Below, one piece after another: positions 11,765-22,110 of a stretch of DNA of 64,000 nucleotides. The DNA lies in NCBI GenBank assembly GCA_001704765.1, contig MBFK01000136.1, positions 1 to 64,000 on the forward strand, in the 5' to 3' direction. A model generated the notes under the pieces. That model was given only the letters and a program-made list of their open reading frames with translations. It ran no database searches and was not told where the DNA came from. The stretch's first letter is position 1, and each line of letters opens with the position of its first letter. Origin of the DNA: Sinorhizobium shofinae (GTDB lineage: Bacteria; Pseudomonadota; Alphaproteobacteria; Rhizobiales; Rhizobiaceae). The position numbers and the translations under genes are program-made.

Positions 11765-12655
11765 TCATTGATCGCCGAGCCGCGCGGCGATGAAATCGAC
11801 GGTGGCGCGGACGGAGGGCAGTTGCCCGCGCCGGTGCGGCATCAGGATGGTCGTCGTCACACGGCCCGCCGTCCACTCCGGCAGAACGCGAACGAGGGAG
11901 CCGCGGGCGATTTCGACCGTGCAGAGCTTGTGCGGCAAGGCGGTGATCCCAAGTCCCGCAAGAGCCGCCTCGCGCAGCACGTGGGATTCATCCGCAACGA
12001 AACGTGCTTGCGGCCGGGCGAGCGCTTGCGCCCCACTCGCATCCGTTGCCGTCCAGCCTTCCGAGGTGAGCGACGTCAGCAAACCGTCATGGTTGTCGAG
12101 ATCACCTGGATGCGCCGACATGCCCCGCTCCGCAAGATAGGCGGGCGCGGCGACGAACCAGATCGCCTCCGAGCCAACGCGGCGCTGCACCAGACCGGAG
12201 TCCGGCAGAGGCGCGAAATGATCGCGCACCGCCAGATCGAACCCTTCCTGAACGATATCGACGAAGCGATCGGTTGCGTGCAGCATGACGCGAAGCTTCG
12301 GATAGGCGAGCGCGAGTTCAGGCAACAGCGGAGCGAGCGAAAGCTGGGCCGTCGGGACTGAGGCAGTAATCCTGACGGCACCGCTCGGTTCCGCAAGCCT
12401 GCCCTTCACGACATTTTCTGCTGCTTCCGCCTCCACCAGCATTGCTGCCGCATGGCGATAGAAGTCCTCGCCCGTTTCCGTGACCGCGAATCGGCGCGAC
12501 GTGCGATTGATAAGGCGAACGCCGAGATCCTTCTCAAGCTCCGCCACCCGTTTGCTGAGCGTCGACTTCGGCACGTTAAGCGCCCGCGCCGTGGGCGCGA
12601 AGCCCTCGTGATCGACGACATGGACGAAGATCATGAAGTCATTGAGGTTCGCCAA
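11765..12655 (-). CDS. LysR family transcriptional regulator
   Basis: A 296-residue LysR-type regulator, divergent from the adjacent SDR gene, which it probably controls. The N-terminal winged helix is ALNVPKSTLSKRVAELEKDLGVRLI, followed by the linker helix and the substrate-binding domain. I prefer the TTG at 12655, which gives MANLNDFMIF as in relatives. An ATG at 12706 would add 17 unconserved residues and place coding sequence across an inverted repeat that looks like its own operator. The co-inducer is unknown. The substrate domain resembles the common subgroup that regulates short-chain dehydrogenases. Confidence 0.85.
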   Translation of the reverse strand: MANLNDFMIFVHVVDHEGFAPTARALNVPKSTLSKRVAELEKDLGVRLINRTSRRFAVTETGEDFYRHAAAMLVEAEAAENVVKGRLAEPSGAVRITASVPTAQLSLAPLLPELALAYPKLRVMLHATDRFVDIVQEGFDLAVRDHFAPLPDSGLVQRRVGSEAIWFVAAPAYLAERGMSAHPGDLDNHDGLLTSLTSEGWTATDASGAQALARPQARFVADESHVLREAALAGLGITALPHKLCTVEIARGSLVRVLPEWTAGRVTTTILMPHRRGQLPSVRATVDFIAARLGDQ

Positions 12656-12679
12656 AAGCCCATTCCATCGTCTATGCTT

Positions 12680-12725
12680 GTGGACGATATGTCCATGCGT
12701 GGCCATCTAGCATATATCCGTCCAC
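12680..12725. promoter_or_regulatory. candidate LysR operator (inverted repeat)
   Basis: GTGGACGATAT at 12680-12690 is mirrored by ATATCCGTCCAC at 12714-12725, with one mismatch. The left arm also forms its own short dyad GGAC-N5-GTCC. The repeat sits between the divergent LysR and SDR genes, the usual place for LysR autoregulation and activation sites. Confidence 0.45.
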
Positions 12726-12773
12726 AAATACATCTCTTCCTCATCCTTCATTCGGAACCAAGAGGAAGACATC

Positions 12774-13532
12774 ATGACGATCTATCAGCACAGGAAGGCC
12801 ATCGTGATTGGCGGCACTCACGGCATGGGGTTGGCGACGGTCAAGCGACTCGTCGATGGCGGCGCTGACGTGCTCTTGACCGGAAACAATGAGGAAAATC
12901 TTGCCAAAGTCAGAGACGAGTTCGGTCCGCGCGTTCACGCCCTGCGCTCGGATATCGCCAATCTCAGCGATATCGCGGTTCTCGGCGCCGCCGCCGGTCA
13001 GAGGTTCGGTGCCATCGACCTTCTGCACGTCAATGCCGGCATCTCCGAACTCGAGCCCTTCGATCAGGTCAGCGAGGCATCCTACGACCGCCAGTTTGCG
13101 GTCAACACCAAGGGCGCCTTCTTTACCGTGCAGCGGCTGGCACCGCTGATCCGCGAAGGGGGCTCGATCGTCTTTACGTCATCGGTTGCCGATGAGGGCG
13201 GTTACCCCGGCATGAGCGTCTACAGCGCCACCAAGGCGGCACTCGTCTCTTTCGCTTCCGTGCTCGCTGCCGAGCTCTTGCCGCGCGGTATCCGCGTCAA
13301 CACGGTCAGTCCCGGCTTCGTCGACACTCCGACCAAGGGTGCGGCGGGCCTCAGCGACGCTGAGCGCGCCGAGTTCAAGGCGCTCGGCGACACCGTCACG
13401 CCGATGAAGCGCAATGGCACCGCCGACGAAGTGGCGCGCGCCGTTCTGTTCCTCGCCTTCGAGGCCACCTTCACCACTGGGGCAAAGCTCGCCGTCGATG
13501 GCGGCCTTGGCCAGAAACTTTCCGCCGCCTGA
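12774..13532 (+). CDS. SDR family NAD(P) oxidoreductase
   Basis: Classical short-chain dehydrogenase, 252 residues. The cofactor motif is [14 protein letters not shown] near residue 12, NAG appears in HVNAGISEL, the catalytic serine lies in [12 protein letters not shown], and the catalytic YxxxK is Tyr150-Lys154 in YSATKAA. The C-terminus ends in the normal [14 protein letters not shown]. It diverges from a LysR gene and is followed after 21 bases by another dehydrogenase, so the two likely share a message. The substrate cannot be read from sequence. An AGAGGAAGAC ribosome-binding site precedes the ATG. Confidence 0.88.
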   Translation: MTIYQHRKAIVIGGTHGMGLATVKRLVDGGADVLLTGNNEENLAKVRDEFGPRVHALRSDIANLSDIAVLGAAAGQRFGAIDLLHVNAGISELEPFDQVSEASYDRQFAVNTKGAFFTVQRLAPLIREGGSIVFTSSVADEGGYPGMSVYSATKAALVSFASVLAAELLPRGIRVNTVSPGFVDTPTKGAAGLSDAERAEFKALGDTVTPMKRNGTADEVARAVLFLAFEATFTTGAKLAVDGGLGQKLSAA

Positions 13533-13553
13533 GACGCAGTCAAGGAGAAATCC

Positions 13554-14420
13554 ATGAGCAGAATTTCCATCCTCGGCACCGGTGCGATGGGCTCCGCGCT
13601 TGCCGCAACCCTCATGCGAAACGCCCATTCGGTGACGGTCTGGAACCGCACGCCAGCGCGGGCCGAGCCGCTCGCAGCCGCCGGCGCGAGAGTTGCGGCA
13701 AGTCCGGCGGACGCCATGGCCGAAGCCGACCTCGTGATTCTTTGCGTCGTCGATTACGTCGCCGCAAGGGCAATCCTGGAGGAGGCCCAGGGCGCACTCG
13801 CTGGCTGCGACCTCGTCAATCTCACCGATGGCACACCGCGCGATGCACAGGAACTGGCCGATTGGGCGGCGACGAAGGGTGCTGCCTATCTCGACGGCGG
13901 CATCATGGCGATCCCACCGATGATCGGCGAGGCCGGAGCACTGATCCTTTACAGCGGCTCGACCGCTCTTTTCGAGCGGCACAAGCCGTCGCTGATGGCG
14001 CTCGCCGAGGGCCGCTATCTCGGCGAGGATCCGGGCCGTGCAGCGCTCTATGACCTCGCGCTTCTGTCTGGCATGTACGGTCTCTTCTCGGGCTTCCTGC
14101 ATGCCGGTGCACTGGTAGCGAGCAGCGGCGACAGGATGACCGATTTTCTAACGCTTCTCCTGCCATGGCTCGAGGCGATGAGCGGCACCCTCCCCGACTT
14201 GGCCGGCAAGATCGACAGCGGTCTGCACGACCGCAATGTCGTCTCCAATCTGGCGATGCAGACCATCGCCCTGGAAAATATAGTCCGCGCAAGCCGCGAG
14301 CAGGACGTCGCGCCGGACTTCATCGATGCCATGCGAGGGCTTGCCACCATGCGGGCCGACCAAGGCCATGGCGGCGACGACATCTCGGGAGTGATCGAAC
14401 TGATCCGGAGGCGGGAATAA
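13554..14420 (+). CDS. NAD(P)-dependent oxidoreductase, beta-hydroxyacid dehydrogenase/imine reductase type
   Basis: A 288-residue protein with an N-terminal 6-phosphogluconate/3-hydroxyisobutyrate dehydrogenase-type Rossmann domain: GTGAMGSALAATLMRNAH with the NADP-type VWNRTPARA. The C-terminal helical domain differs from classical 3-hydroxyisobutyrate dehydrogenases: the position usually filled by the catalytic lysine falls in LALLSGMYGLFSGF, with no lysine. That feature is shared with imine reductase-like members, so imine reduction is possible. It is co-directional with the SDR gene 21 bases upstream. Confidence 0.8.
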   Translation: MSRISILGTGAMGSALAATLMRNAHSVTVWNRTPARAEPLAAAGARVAASPADAMAEADLVILCVVDYVAARAILEEAQGALAGCDLVNLTDGTPRDAQELADWAATKGAAYLDGGIMAIPPMIGEAGALILYSGSTALFERHKPSLMALAEGRYLGEDPGRAALYDLALLSGMYGLFSGFLHAGALVASSGDRMTDFLTLLLPWLEAMSGTLPDLAGKIDSGLHDRNVVSNLAMQTIALENIVRASREQDVAPDFIDAMRGLATMRADQGHGGDDISGVIELIRRRE

Positions 14421-14491
14421 GTCCGATTTCAAGGGGATAGGACTGCCGCCTGAATCGGGTTGGCCGGTTGTTGAATCGATTTCTGAGTTCG

Positions 14492-14516
14492 AAAAAGCCC
14501 GCCGGGAACGGCGAGC
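14492..14516 (-). terminator. aatA intrinsic terminator
   Basis: On the minus strand this reads GCTCGCCG, a TTCC loop, CGGCGGGC, then TTTTT, with one G-U pair. It begins 27 bases after the aatA stop codon and separates aatA from the convergent dehydrogenase gene. Confidence 0.8.
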
Positions 14517-14543
14517 TAGATGTGTGTCGCTTTGTCCGCGTCT

Positions 14544-16205
<1,662 letters not shown>

Positions 16206-16595
16206 ATGTTTCTCGATGACGAAATCGCTTCGACGCGAACGGGCCGCAACGAGGCGCGCTGGGGGCTTTATCTCGCGCTTGCGGCACTCGCAGTCTGCAT
16301 GGTGATGATCTTCGGCCTGTTGGTCGAGACGACGGCCCAGGCGGCCGAGGGCAAGCTGGAACAACCCGCTGGCGCCGAGGCGAAGCTTGCGATGCTAATC
16401 GTTTCCGACCCCGCGTCGGCGGCTCCGACGGCACCGGCGGGTCTTGATCAATCGCCAATGAGCACGGAAAGTGACCGGCAGAACTTCGCCGGTGCAACGC
16501 TGCTTGCCGCCGCGCTCACGGCCGGCACCACTTTCCTCGGACGAAACCAGATCGCCGCGTTTAAGAGGGCGAGAAGCAGACGCCATGGCCGATAA
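16206..16595 (+). CDS. small membrane protein of unknown function
   Basis: I do not recognise this 129-residue protein. One clear transmembrane helix (LYLALAALAVCMVMIFGLLV, about residues 18-37) follows a charged N-terminus. A Pro/Ala-rich region comes next, then a second weaker hydrophobic stretch ATLLAAALTAGTTFLG, and a basic tail. I chose the ATG at 16206, preceded by GTGGGGGTG. It overlaps the next small membrane protein by 11 bases, which suggests translational coupling and a joint role. Confidence 0.6.
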   Translation: MFLDDEIASTRTGRNEARWGLYLALAALAVCMVMIFGLLVETTAQAAEGKLEQPAGAEAKLAMLIVSDPASAAPTAPAGLDQSPMSTESDRQNFAGATLLAAALTAGTTFLGRNQIAAFKRARSRRHGR

Positions 16596-16782
16596 CGGAG
16601 ACGACCTCCCTGAGCAACGCGCCGGTTTCCTTGCCCGGTTGTCGGCTACCGAGACGATCATTGTGGCGATCATCGCCATGATTGCCCTTGCCGGCCTGAT
16701 GCTGATCGGCAAGGGATTCTACATGAAGGCGAAGACCGAGCTTTTCGCAGTGGAGTACGCGGCACGCAATGCAGTTGGTTAA
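16585..16782 (+). CDS. small single-pass membrane protein
   Basis: A 65-residue protein with a soluble N-terminus (MADNGDDLPEQRAGFL) and one long hydrophobic helix, TIIVAIIAMIALAGLMLIG, around residues 24-42. The ATG lies inside the 3' end of the upstream gene in another frame (11-base overlap), supporting coupled expression. Family not recognised. Confidence 0.55.
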   Translation: MADNGDDLPEQRAGFLARLSATETIIVAIIAMIALAGLMLIGKGFYMKAKTELFAVEYAARNAVG

Positions 16783-16987
16783 GACCAATATCCAGGACGT
16801 CTGACGCCGCGTTCCTCAAAACGCTGAATGAAGCGCTCGCTGCCGCTCATACCCCGATAAAGCCGTTTTGATCCGATTTGACTTGAAGGGAGGGCCGCTG
16901 GGCACCAGTTTCTTTCCTGGTAGGGAATCACTGCACTAAGTCTGGTTAGACTTGCCCGCCCGCCGAGCATAGGAGCGTAGAATCGCA

Positions 16988-18178
16988 ATGCGGCCCGTGC
17001 GCTGGACAGAAACCAAGTTGAGCGAGATCCGCGTGACGCTCGTCCCGGCCGTCCTGCCTCTGGCCGCTGCCTTGTTCCTGTCCGCCACCCTCCCTGCCGC
17101 TGCACAACAGGCCCAGGAATTTCAGACCCAGACGGGGACGGTCCTCGTCGAGACACTCGCGCGCGGGCTCCAATATCCCTGGGCGGTCGAAGTCATGCCC
17201 GGCGGCGCGCTGATCGTGACCGAGCGGCCAGGACGCCTCCGTATCCTCCGTGAGGGCAAGCTCTCGCCTGCGATCAGAGGTGTTCCGGACGTCGCTGAAT
17301 ATGGCCAGGGTGGCCTGCTCGACGTCGCGCTCGACCCGCAATTCGCCACGAACCGCACCCTTTACCTCACCCTCTCGGCCCGTGGCGACGGCGGTTATGG
17401 CACCGTGCTCGTGCGGGCGACGCTCTCCGATGACCAGCGGATGCTGACGGACGTGAAGGAGGTCTTCCGGATGAACCGGTTCACGCGGGCTGGCCAGCAT
17501 TTCGGTTCGCGCATCGCCATCGACCGCGACGGCAGTCTTTTCTTCGGCATCGGCGACCGGGGCGATGGCGAGCGGGCCCAGGACCCGCGCGACCATGCCG
17601 GCGCCATCTTGCATATCAATGCCGATGGCTCCATCCCTGCTTCCAACCCCTATAGCGGCGGCACCGAGGGACGAGCAGAGATCTGGTCCAAGGGACACCG
17701 CAACCCCCAGGGCATCGCTTTCGACCCGGCCGACGGCAAGCTCCTGACCGTCGAGCATGGGGCGCGCGGCGGCGACGAAGTTAACAACCCGCAGCCGGGC
17801 AAGAACTATGGCTGGCCGGTGATCACTTACGGAAAGGACTATTCGGGCGCGGAGATCGGCGAAGGTACCGCCAAGGAGGGCATGGAGCAGCCTCTCTATT
17901 ATTGGGATCCCTCGATCGCCCCCGGCGCGCTCGCGGTCTATCGCGGAAACATGTTTCCCGAATGGAACGGCAACCTGCTGATCGCGGCGCTGAAATATCA
18001 GTTGCTGGCGCGGCTGGAGCGCGACGACACCGGGGCGATCACCGCCGAGGAACGGCTGTTCGACGGCGAGTTCGGCCGGATCCGCGATGTGATCGTCGCG
18101 CCCGACGGCGCACTGCTCATGGTGACCGACGAGCAGAATGGCGCCGTTCTCAGGGTCTCGAAGGCGCCGACCCAATGA
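16988..18178 (+). CDS. PQQ-dependent sugar dehydrogenase (glucose/sorbosone dehydrogenase family)
   Basis: Exported six-bladed beta-propeller protein, 396 residues. A signal peptide covers about residues 1-37, ending in TLPAAAQQA. The soluble aldose dehydrogenase (YliI/Asd) family is recognised by GLQYPWAVEVMPGGALIVTERPGRL, QGGLLDVALDPQF, the catalytic-histidine segment AGQHFGSRIAIDRDG and the calcium/PQQ segment GHRNPQGIAFDP with VEHGARGGDEVN. These enzymes oxidise aldose sugars in the periplasm using PQQ. PQQ biosynthesis genes are not in the window. It is transcribed alone and converges on the DUF3052 gene. Confidence 0.88.
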   Translation: MRPVRWTETKLSEIRVTLVPAVLPLAAALFLSATLPAAAQQAQEFQTQTGTVLVETLARGLQYPWAVEVMPGGALIVTERPGRLRILREGKLSPAIRGVPDVAEYGQGGLLDVALDPQFATNRTLYLTLSARGDGGYGTVLVRATLSDDQRMLTDVKEVFRMNRFTRAGQHFGSRIAIDRDGSLFFGIGDRGDGERAQDPRDHAGAILHINADGSIPASNPYSGGTEGRAEIWSKGHRNPQGIAFDPADGKLLTVEHGARGGDEVNNPQPGKNYGWPVITYGKDYSGAEIGEGTAKEGMEQPLYYWDPSIAPGALAVYRGNMFPEWNGNLLIAALKYQLLARLERDDTGAITAEERLFDGEFGRIRDVIVAPDGALLMVTDEQNGAVLRVSKAPTQ

Positions 18179-18187
18179 GGGCTCTCC

Positions 18188-18640
18188 TTAGAGCGAGGCC
18201 CTGACTTCCTTTCGGAACATGAATTTCAGCCCGGACCACATCGCGTCCACGGCACAGACCTTTACGTCGACAAGATCGAGCGGCAGGAAGATATCCCGAA
18301 GGGCATCCTCGGTGAGCGTGGTGGCGACGCCGGAAGCGCGTTTCGGCCAGGATATCCAAAGCATCCCATTGGGCTTCAACTGGTCGGCCAAAGCAGCCGC
18401 TTGTGCCTCAAGCCTGGGCCTCTCCGTATTGAAGCTATGAACGTAATCAAACCGGCGCGATGCCTTCCCCTCGATCGCTGTGGCGAGGTGAGCAAATCCA
18501 GGAAAAACTGCAATCTCCTGCAGATGGACCGGCACATCGAGAAGCAGCGCCACCTGCCCGTCGCACAGGCCGAGCTTCTTCCCAAGCGGCGTTCCCGAAT
18601 AGCCCGCCACGTTCACCTTCGACTCCAATCCGATCGACAT
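18188..18640 (-). CDS. DUF3052 family protein
   Basis: A 150-residue member of DUF3052, recognised by the N-terminal GYSGTPLGKKLGL and the later GMLWISWPKRASG. The fold resembles a compact Rossmann-like domain, but no activity is known. It converges with the sugar dehydrogenase gene (10-base gap) and diverges from the EamA exporter. The ATG at 18640 precedes the conserved block by 13 residues; no better start is visible. Confidence 0.82.
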   Translation of the reverse strand: MSIGLESKVNVAGYSGTPLGKKLGLCDGQVALLLDVPVHLQEIAVFPGFAHLATAIEGKASRRFDYVHSFNTERPRLEAQAAALADQLKPNGMLWISWPKRASGVATTLTEDALRDIFLPLDLVDVKVCAVDAMWSGLKFMFRKEVRASL

Positions 18641-18778
18641 CGTCGCGTCCTATCCTCGCTGCGGGCAGCGAGGATAGGCTTGCCCAACAAAAACGCAACT
18701 GGTACAGCGGCGGTGCAATCAAGGAGCGAAGCTGCTTTTATTGCTTTCCCTCCAAGTCGCTCGCCCCGGGGGCCCTCC

Positions 18779-19681
18779 GTGACTCGTATCCAGGCCAATC
18801 TGTTTCTGCTGTTATCCGGCGCGATCTGGGGGGCCGGATTCGTAGCCCAGTCGACGGCGATGGAGGCGATCGGTCCGCTCTCGTTCATCGGCTTGCGTTT
18901 CGCGATTGCCACTCTGGTAGCGTTGCCACTCGCGCTTATTGAAGGTCGACGGGCCGCGACGCCGCTACCGCGCGGGGCGATGCGCAACTTCATCTTCATC
19001 GGACTGGCGCTGTTTGGCGGCGCGGTGACGCAACAATTCGGGCTGCTCACCACCACCGTCACCAATTCCGGCTTCCTGACGGGACTCTACGTCATCTTCG
19101 TGCCTGTCCTGACGGTCGTCTTTCTGCGTCGCCGACCGCACTGGATCATCTGGCCCGCCGCGCTGATGGCAAGTTTCGGCATCTTCCTCTTAAGCGGCAG
19201 CACCCTGTCGGGCCTGAACGGCGGAGATCTGCTGACGATCGTCTGTGCCTTCTTCTGGGCGATTCAAGTTCTGCTGATCGGCATCTTCGCCGCTGGCACC
19301 GGGCGCCCGATGCTCCTGTCGATGACGCAATTTGCCGTCTGCGCCGTTTCGGGAAGCCTGCTCGCTGTCGTCTTCGAGCCCTTGAGTCTCGACATCGTTG
19401 AGGCCGTCCTGCCGCAGATCCTCTATGCGGGGGTGTTTTCTAGCGGCATCGCCTTCATCTGCCAGGTCGTCGGCCAGCGCTATACGACGGCACCGCAGGC
19501 AGCAATCTTGCTGTCGAGCGAGGCGCTCTTCGCTGCGCTCTTCGGCGTGCTGCTGCTGGACGAGGTCATTACCCCGATCGGGTATCTAGGCTGCATCGTC
19601 ATCTTCGTAGCGATGCTGGTCGTCGAACTCGTGCCGGAGCTTACGAAGCGGCGCCGGCAGGCGGCAGAAGCCGCCGCTTGA
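18779..19681 (+). CDS. EamA/DMT family transporter
   Basis: A ten-helix drug/metabolite transporter superfamily protein of 300 residues with two EamA repeats. It starts with FLLLSGAIWGAGFVAQSTAM, the standard first helix, and ends in a basic tail. I chose the GTG at 18779 (VTRIQANLF) because the helix begins just after it; upstream in-frame sequence runs through the divergent gene and is not conserved. DMT proteins export small metabolites or amino acids. The substrate is not readable. Confidence 0.85.
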   Translation: MTRIQANLFLLLSGAIWGAGFVAQSTAMEAIGPLSFIGLRFAIATLVALPLALIEGRRAATPLPRGAMRNFIFIGLALFGGAVTQQFGLLTTTVTNSGFLTGLYVIFVPVLTVVFLRRRPHWIIWPAALMASFGIFLLSGSTLSGLNGGDLLTIVCAFFWAIQVLLIGIFAAGTGRPMLLSMTQFAVCAVSGSLLAVVFEPLSLDIVEAVLPQILYAGVFSSGIAFICQVVGQRYTTAPQAAILLSSEALFAALFGVLLLDEVITPIGYLGCIVIFVAMLVVELVPELTKRRRQAAEAAA

Positions 19682-20352
19682 GGCTACAATAATAGCTACA
19701 CCGGAGACCAAGCTGGACTTACTATATTACTTATTACTGTACACAGCCACTCTACTTTGCCCCAAAATGGATCAGGGAGCAGCGGTGGCGAGTGACGGCC
19801 AATGTTCTTTGTATTTTTTCTGCAAGATCATGGACCGGTTTGACCGCCACTCGGCTTTCCGCGAAGGATGAGACTTATCAGAGGGTTGCGACTCGGATCC
19901 GGAACTGCCTAGCATAGAGGCATGCTCGAGAGCGACACAATTTGGCGCAAAAAATCCACTGCGCTGAAGCAGCCCTCCAAAAAGCTGTGGATTCAACAGC
20001 TTGCAGCGCGTCCGGAATACCCTCCGCCAAGGCGCGCATTGACCTGTTTTTGAGCAATGAGAAGACTCAATACCTCGTCGGAAAAGTTTTGCTTGCCAAT
20101 TCAAAATAAACTGATCACTCTTACTGTGTTCGGGCAATTTGCGAACGCGGGAAGATCTTGAAATAAATGCGAGCCGGAGACGCAACCCACTCCGGGCGGC
20201 GAATCGGGGGGAGGCTTATTTGCAATCCTTCCCAAGGTTAGTCGCGATAACAGGACCCTTTCCTCAATTGTCGAGAACTGCCTGCCCCACGCCCTTCTGG
20301 GCAAAACTGTAATGCCACCCCTCGACCGGGTGGAGAGAAAAGGACCTGACGC
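19682..20352. other. long AT-richer intergenic region and csp leader
   Basis: 671 bases without a gene I can support. The part at about 19690-20110 is visibly poorer in GC than its neighbours. It carries a 137-codon open frame on the minus strand (19772-20185) that has no recognisable motif, no clear ribosome-binding site and an atypical composition. The last 250 bases are probably the long 5' leader usual for cold-shock genes, with AAAAGGAC before the csp ATG. It could be decayed accessory DNA. Confidence 0.45.
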
Positions 20353-20568
20353 ATGGCCGAGACTGGCACTGTAAAATTCTTCAACACCGACAAGGGTTTT
20401 GGCTTCATCAAGCCTGAAAACGGTGGCGCAGATATCTTCGTACATATTTCAGCCGTGCAGGCCTCCGGCCTGAGCGGACTGACCGAAAACCAGAAAGTAT
20501 CCTTCGATACCGAGCCGGATCGCCGCGGCAAGGGCCCGAAGGCCGTCAACCTGCAGATCGTCGGCTAA
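20353..20568 (+). CDS. cold-shock protein (CspA family)
   Basis: A 71-residue single cold-shock domain, an OB-fold RNA chaperone that binds single-stranded nucleic acid and melts secondary structure. RNP1 is KGFGFIK at residues 14-20 and RNP2 is DIFVHI at 27-32; both are intact. It has its own ribosome-binding site and terminator, so it is monocistronic. The long leader suggests post-transcriptional temperature control as in other csp genes, but that is inference. Rhizobia carry several csp paralogues, so I give no number. Confidence 0.95.
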   Translation: MAETGTVKFFNTDKGFGFIKPENGGADIFVHISAVQASGLSGLTENQKVSFDTEPDRRGKGPKAVNLQIVG

Positions 20569-20597
20569 CGCCTGCTCTCTGCTGATAAATACGTTCG

Positions 20598-20624
20598 AAC
20601 CCGGCAATCTTGCCGGGTTTTTTC
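20598..20624 (+). terminator. csp intrinsic terminator
   Basis: AACCCGGCA, loop ATCT, TGCCGGGTT, then TTTTT. It lies 30 bases past the cold-shock stop codon. Confidence 0.92.
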
Positions 20625-20707
20625 GTTCAGGCCCCGTTCAGTTTGGGCTATATAGTGTCTGTTCATCATGAAAGTCGGAACTGAGTCCGGCTCCTCCATG
20701 CACAGGA

Positions 20708-21121
20708 TTGAAGCCCATGAACAATTTCCTCAAAGCAGCCGTTCTCTCAATCGCCACGGCCGCCCTGGTTCTCCCCACCTTCGGCGTTGCGCAGGCAGGC
20801 GGGCACCATGATCACGATGATGCGTGGGCAGCAGGGGCAGTCGGCCTGGTCACCGGCGCGCTTATTGGCGGCGCGATCGCCTCGCCGCCGCGCTACTACA
20901 GCGAGCCGACCTATATCGATCCGGAGCCCGAATATTACGAGCCGCGTCCGGTCTACCGGGCTCGCCCGGTCTATCGTCGGGTCGTGGTTGATAGCTATGA
21001 CCTCGAGCCCTGGACCCCGGCCTGGTACCGCTATTGCTCGCAGCGCTACCGCTCCTTCGATCCGGACAGCGGCACCTTTGTCGGCTATGATGGCCTCAGC
21101 CATTTCTGCACGGCAGGCTGA
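20708..21121 (+). CDS. BA14K family exported protein
   Basis: A 137-residue secreted or membrane-anchored protein of the BA14K family, named for the Brucella abortus 14-kDa immunoreactive, lectin-like protein. A signal sequence covers residues 1-31 (ends FGVAQAGG), a glycine-rich hydrophobic stretch follows (AVGLVTGALIGGAIA), then a Tyr/Pro-rich linker. The C-terminal signature is WYRYCSQRYRSFDPDSGTF with GYDGLSHFC, so the two cysteines expected to pair are present. It is transcribed alone; a CTATAT hexamer at 20648 may be the -10. Confidence 0.88.
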   Translation: MKPMNNFLKAAVLSIATAALVLPTFGVAQAGGHHDHDDAWAAGAVGLVTGALIGGAIASPPRYYSEPTYIDPEPEYYEPRPVYRARPVYRRVVVDSYDLEPWTPAWYRYCSQRYRSFDPDSGTFVGYDGLSHFCTAG

Positions 21122-21141
21122 TCGCAACGTCATAAGCAATG

Positions 21142-21178
21142 AAAAGCCCCGCGCCTCGGTCGAGGCGCGGGGTTTTTC
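21142..21178 (+). terminator. BA14K intrinsic terminator
   Basis: A 15-base GC-rich stem (AAAGCCCCGCGCCTC pairing with GAGGCGCGGGGTTTTT) 20 bases after the stop. It is nearly symmetrical and may also stop the convergent MBL-fold gene. Confidence 0.92.
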
Positions 21179-21199
21179 ATGTCCGTAACACCAATCCCG

Positions 21200-21841
21200 T
21201 CAGAGCCCGCGCAGATACGGGTTGGTGCGGCGCTCCTCGCCGATCCGGCCGCCCGGTCCGTGGCCGCAGATGAAGCCGACGTCGTCACCCAGCGGCAGGA
21301 TCTTGTCGCGGATGGAATCGAGGAGTTGTTGATGGTCGCCGCCCGGCAGGTCAGTGCGGCCAATCGAGCCGTGAAACAGCACGTCGCCGACATGGGCGAA
21401 GTTCTGCGCGCGGTTGAAAAAGACAACGTGGCCGGGCGCGTGGCCAGGGCAGTGCATCACCTCGAAGACGTGATCGCCGAAGGAAACCGTGTCTCCGTCT
21501 TCCAGCCATCGGTCCGGCAGGACGTTCTGCACCTTCATCGCCAGGCCGAAGCGTTCTGCCTGGCTCTCCAGCCGCTCGAGCAGCGGCCGATCGTCCTTGT
21601 GCGGACCGATGATCTCGAGCCCCAGCGCCTCCTTCAGTTCCTTGGCGCCGCCGGCATGATCGATATGGCCGTGCGTAAGCCAGATCGCCTTCAGCGTGAT
21701 GCCGTTTTCGCGGATCGTCTGCAGGATGACGTCGACATCGCCGCCTGGATCGACGATCACGCCTTCCTTCGTCGCGCTGTCGAACAGCACCGTGCAGTTC
21801 TGCTGAAAATGCGTAACTGGGATGATGCCCGCCTGTAACAT
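21200..21841 (-). CDS. MBL-fold metallo-hydrolase (glyoxalase II-like)
   Basis: A 213-residue metallo-beta-lactamase-fold hydrolase. The metal motif is THGHIDH with His57, His59, Asp61 and His62; further ligands lie in MHCPGHAPGHV, the bridging aspartate in HVGDVLFHGSIGR, and the last histidine in FICGHGPG. The pattern matches the YcbL/glyoxalase II-like group, which hydrolyses thioesters such as lactoylglutathione. I use the ATG at 21841 (MLQAGIIPV); an ATG 17 codons upstream adds unconserved sequence. Substrate is inferred only at class level. Confidence 0.88.
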   Translation of the reverse strand: MLQAGIIPVTHFQQNCTVLFDSATKEGVIVDPGGDVDVILQTIRENGITLKAIWLTHGHIDHAGGAKELKEALGLEIIGPHKDDRPLLERLESQAERFGLAMKVQNVLPDRWLEDGDTVSFGDHVFEVMHCPGHAPGHVVFFNRAQNFAHVGDVLFHGSIGRTDLPGGDHQQLLDSIRDKILPLGDDVGFICGHGPGGRIGEERRTNPYLRGL

Positions 21842-21931
21842 GCCGACCGTGCCTCGTTTTTGGATCGCGGATAGGCGGGTGGACGCCGCCACGCCACCTA
21901 TAGCGATATATGGGCGCGGAAACAGCGCAAA

Positions 21932-22093
21932 TCAGCGAAGCGCGACGATTTCCGGTGTATTCACTTCTTTTGGAAATTGCACCGTGGTGAGCAACAGGGC
22001 GGATACGGCGAGTTTCGCCGCCACGACAACAAGGACCAGCGGACGCAGCCGCTGGGCGGTGAGCTTGGCCTCGTCGACAGTCTCATACTGCAT
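21932..22093 (-). CDS. small single-pass membrane protein
   Basis: A 53-residue protein beginning MQYETVDEAKLTAQRL, with one transmembrane helix (LVLVVVAAKLAVSALLLTTV) and a short polar tail. GGAG lies seven bases before the ATG, a good ribosome-binding site, and the charged-helix-tail layout is typical of genuine small membrane proteins. No family recognised. It is separated from the MBL-fold gene by 90 bases. Confidence 0.5.
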   Translation of the reverse strand: MQYETVDEAKLTAQRLRPLVLVVVAAKLAVSALLLTTVQFPKEVNTPEIVALR

Positions 22094-22110
22094 TTCCGGA
22101 CTCCGGTGGA

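Noticed and set aside
19772-20185. A 137-codon minus-strand frame in the interval before csp
   Set aside because: No start signal, no domain and unusual composition; listed only as part of the gene-free interval.
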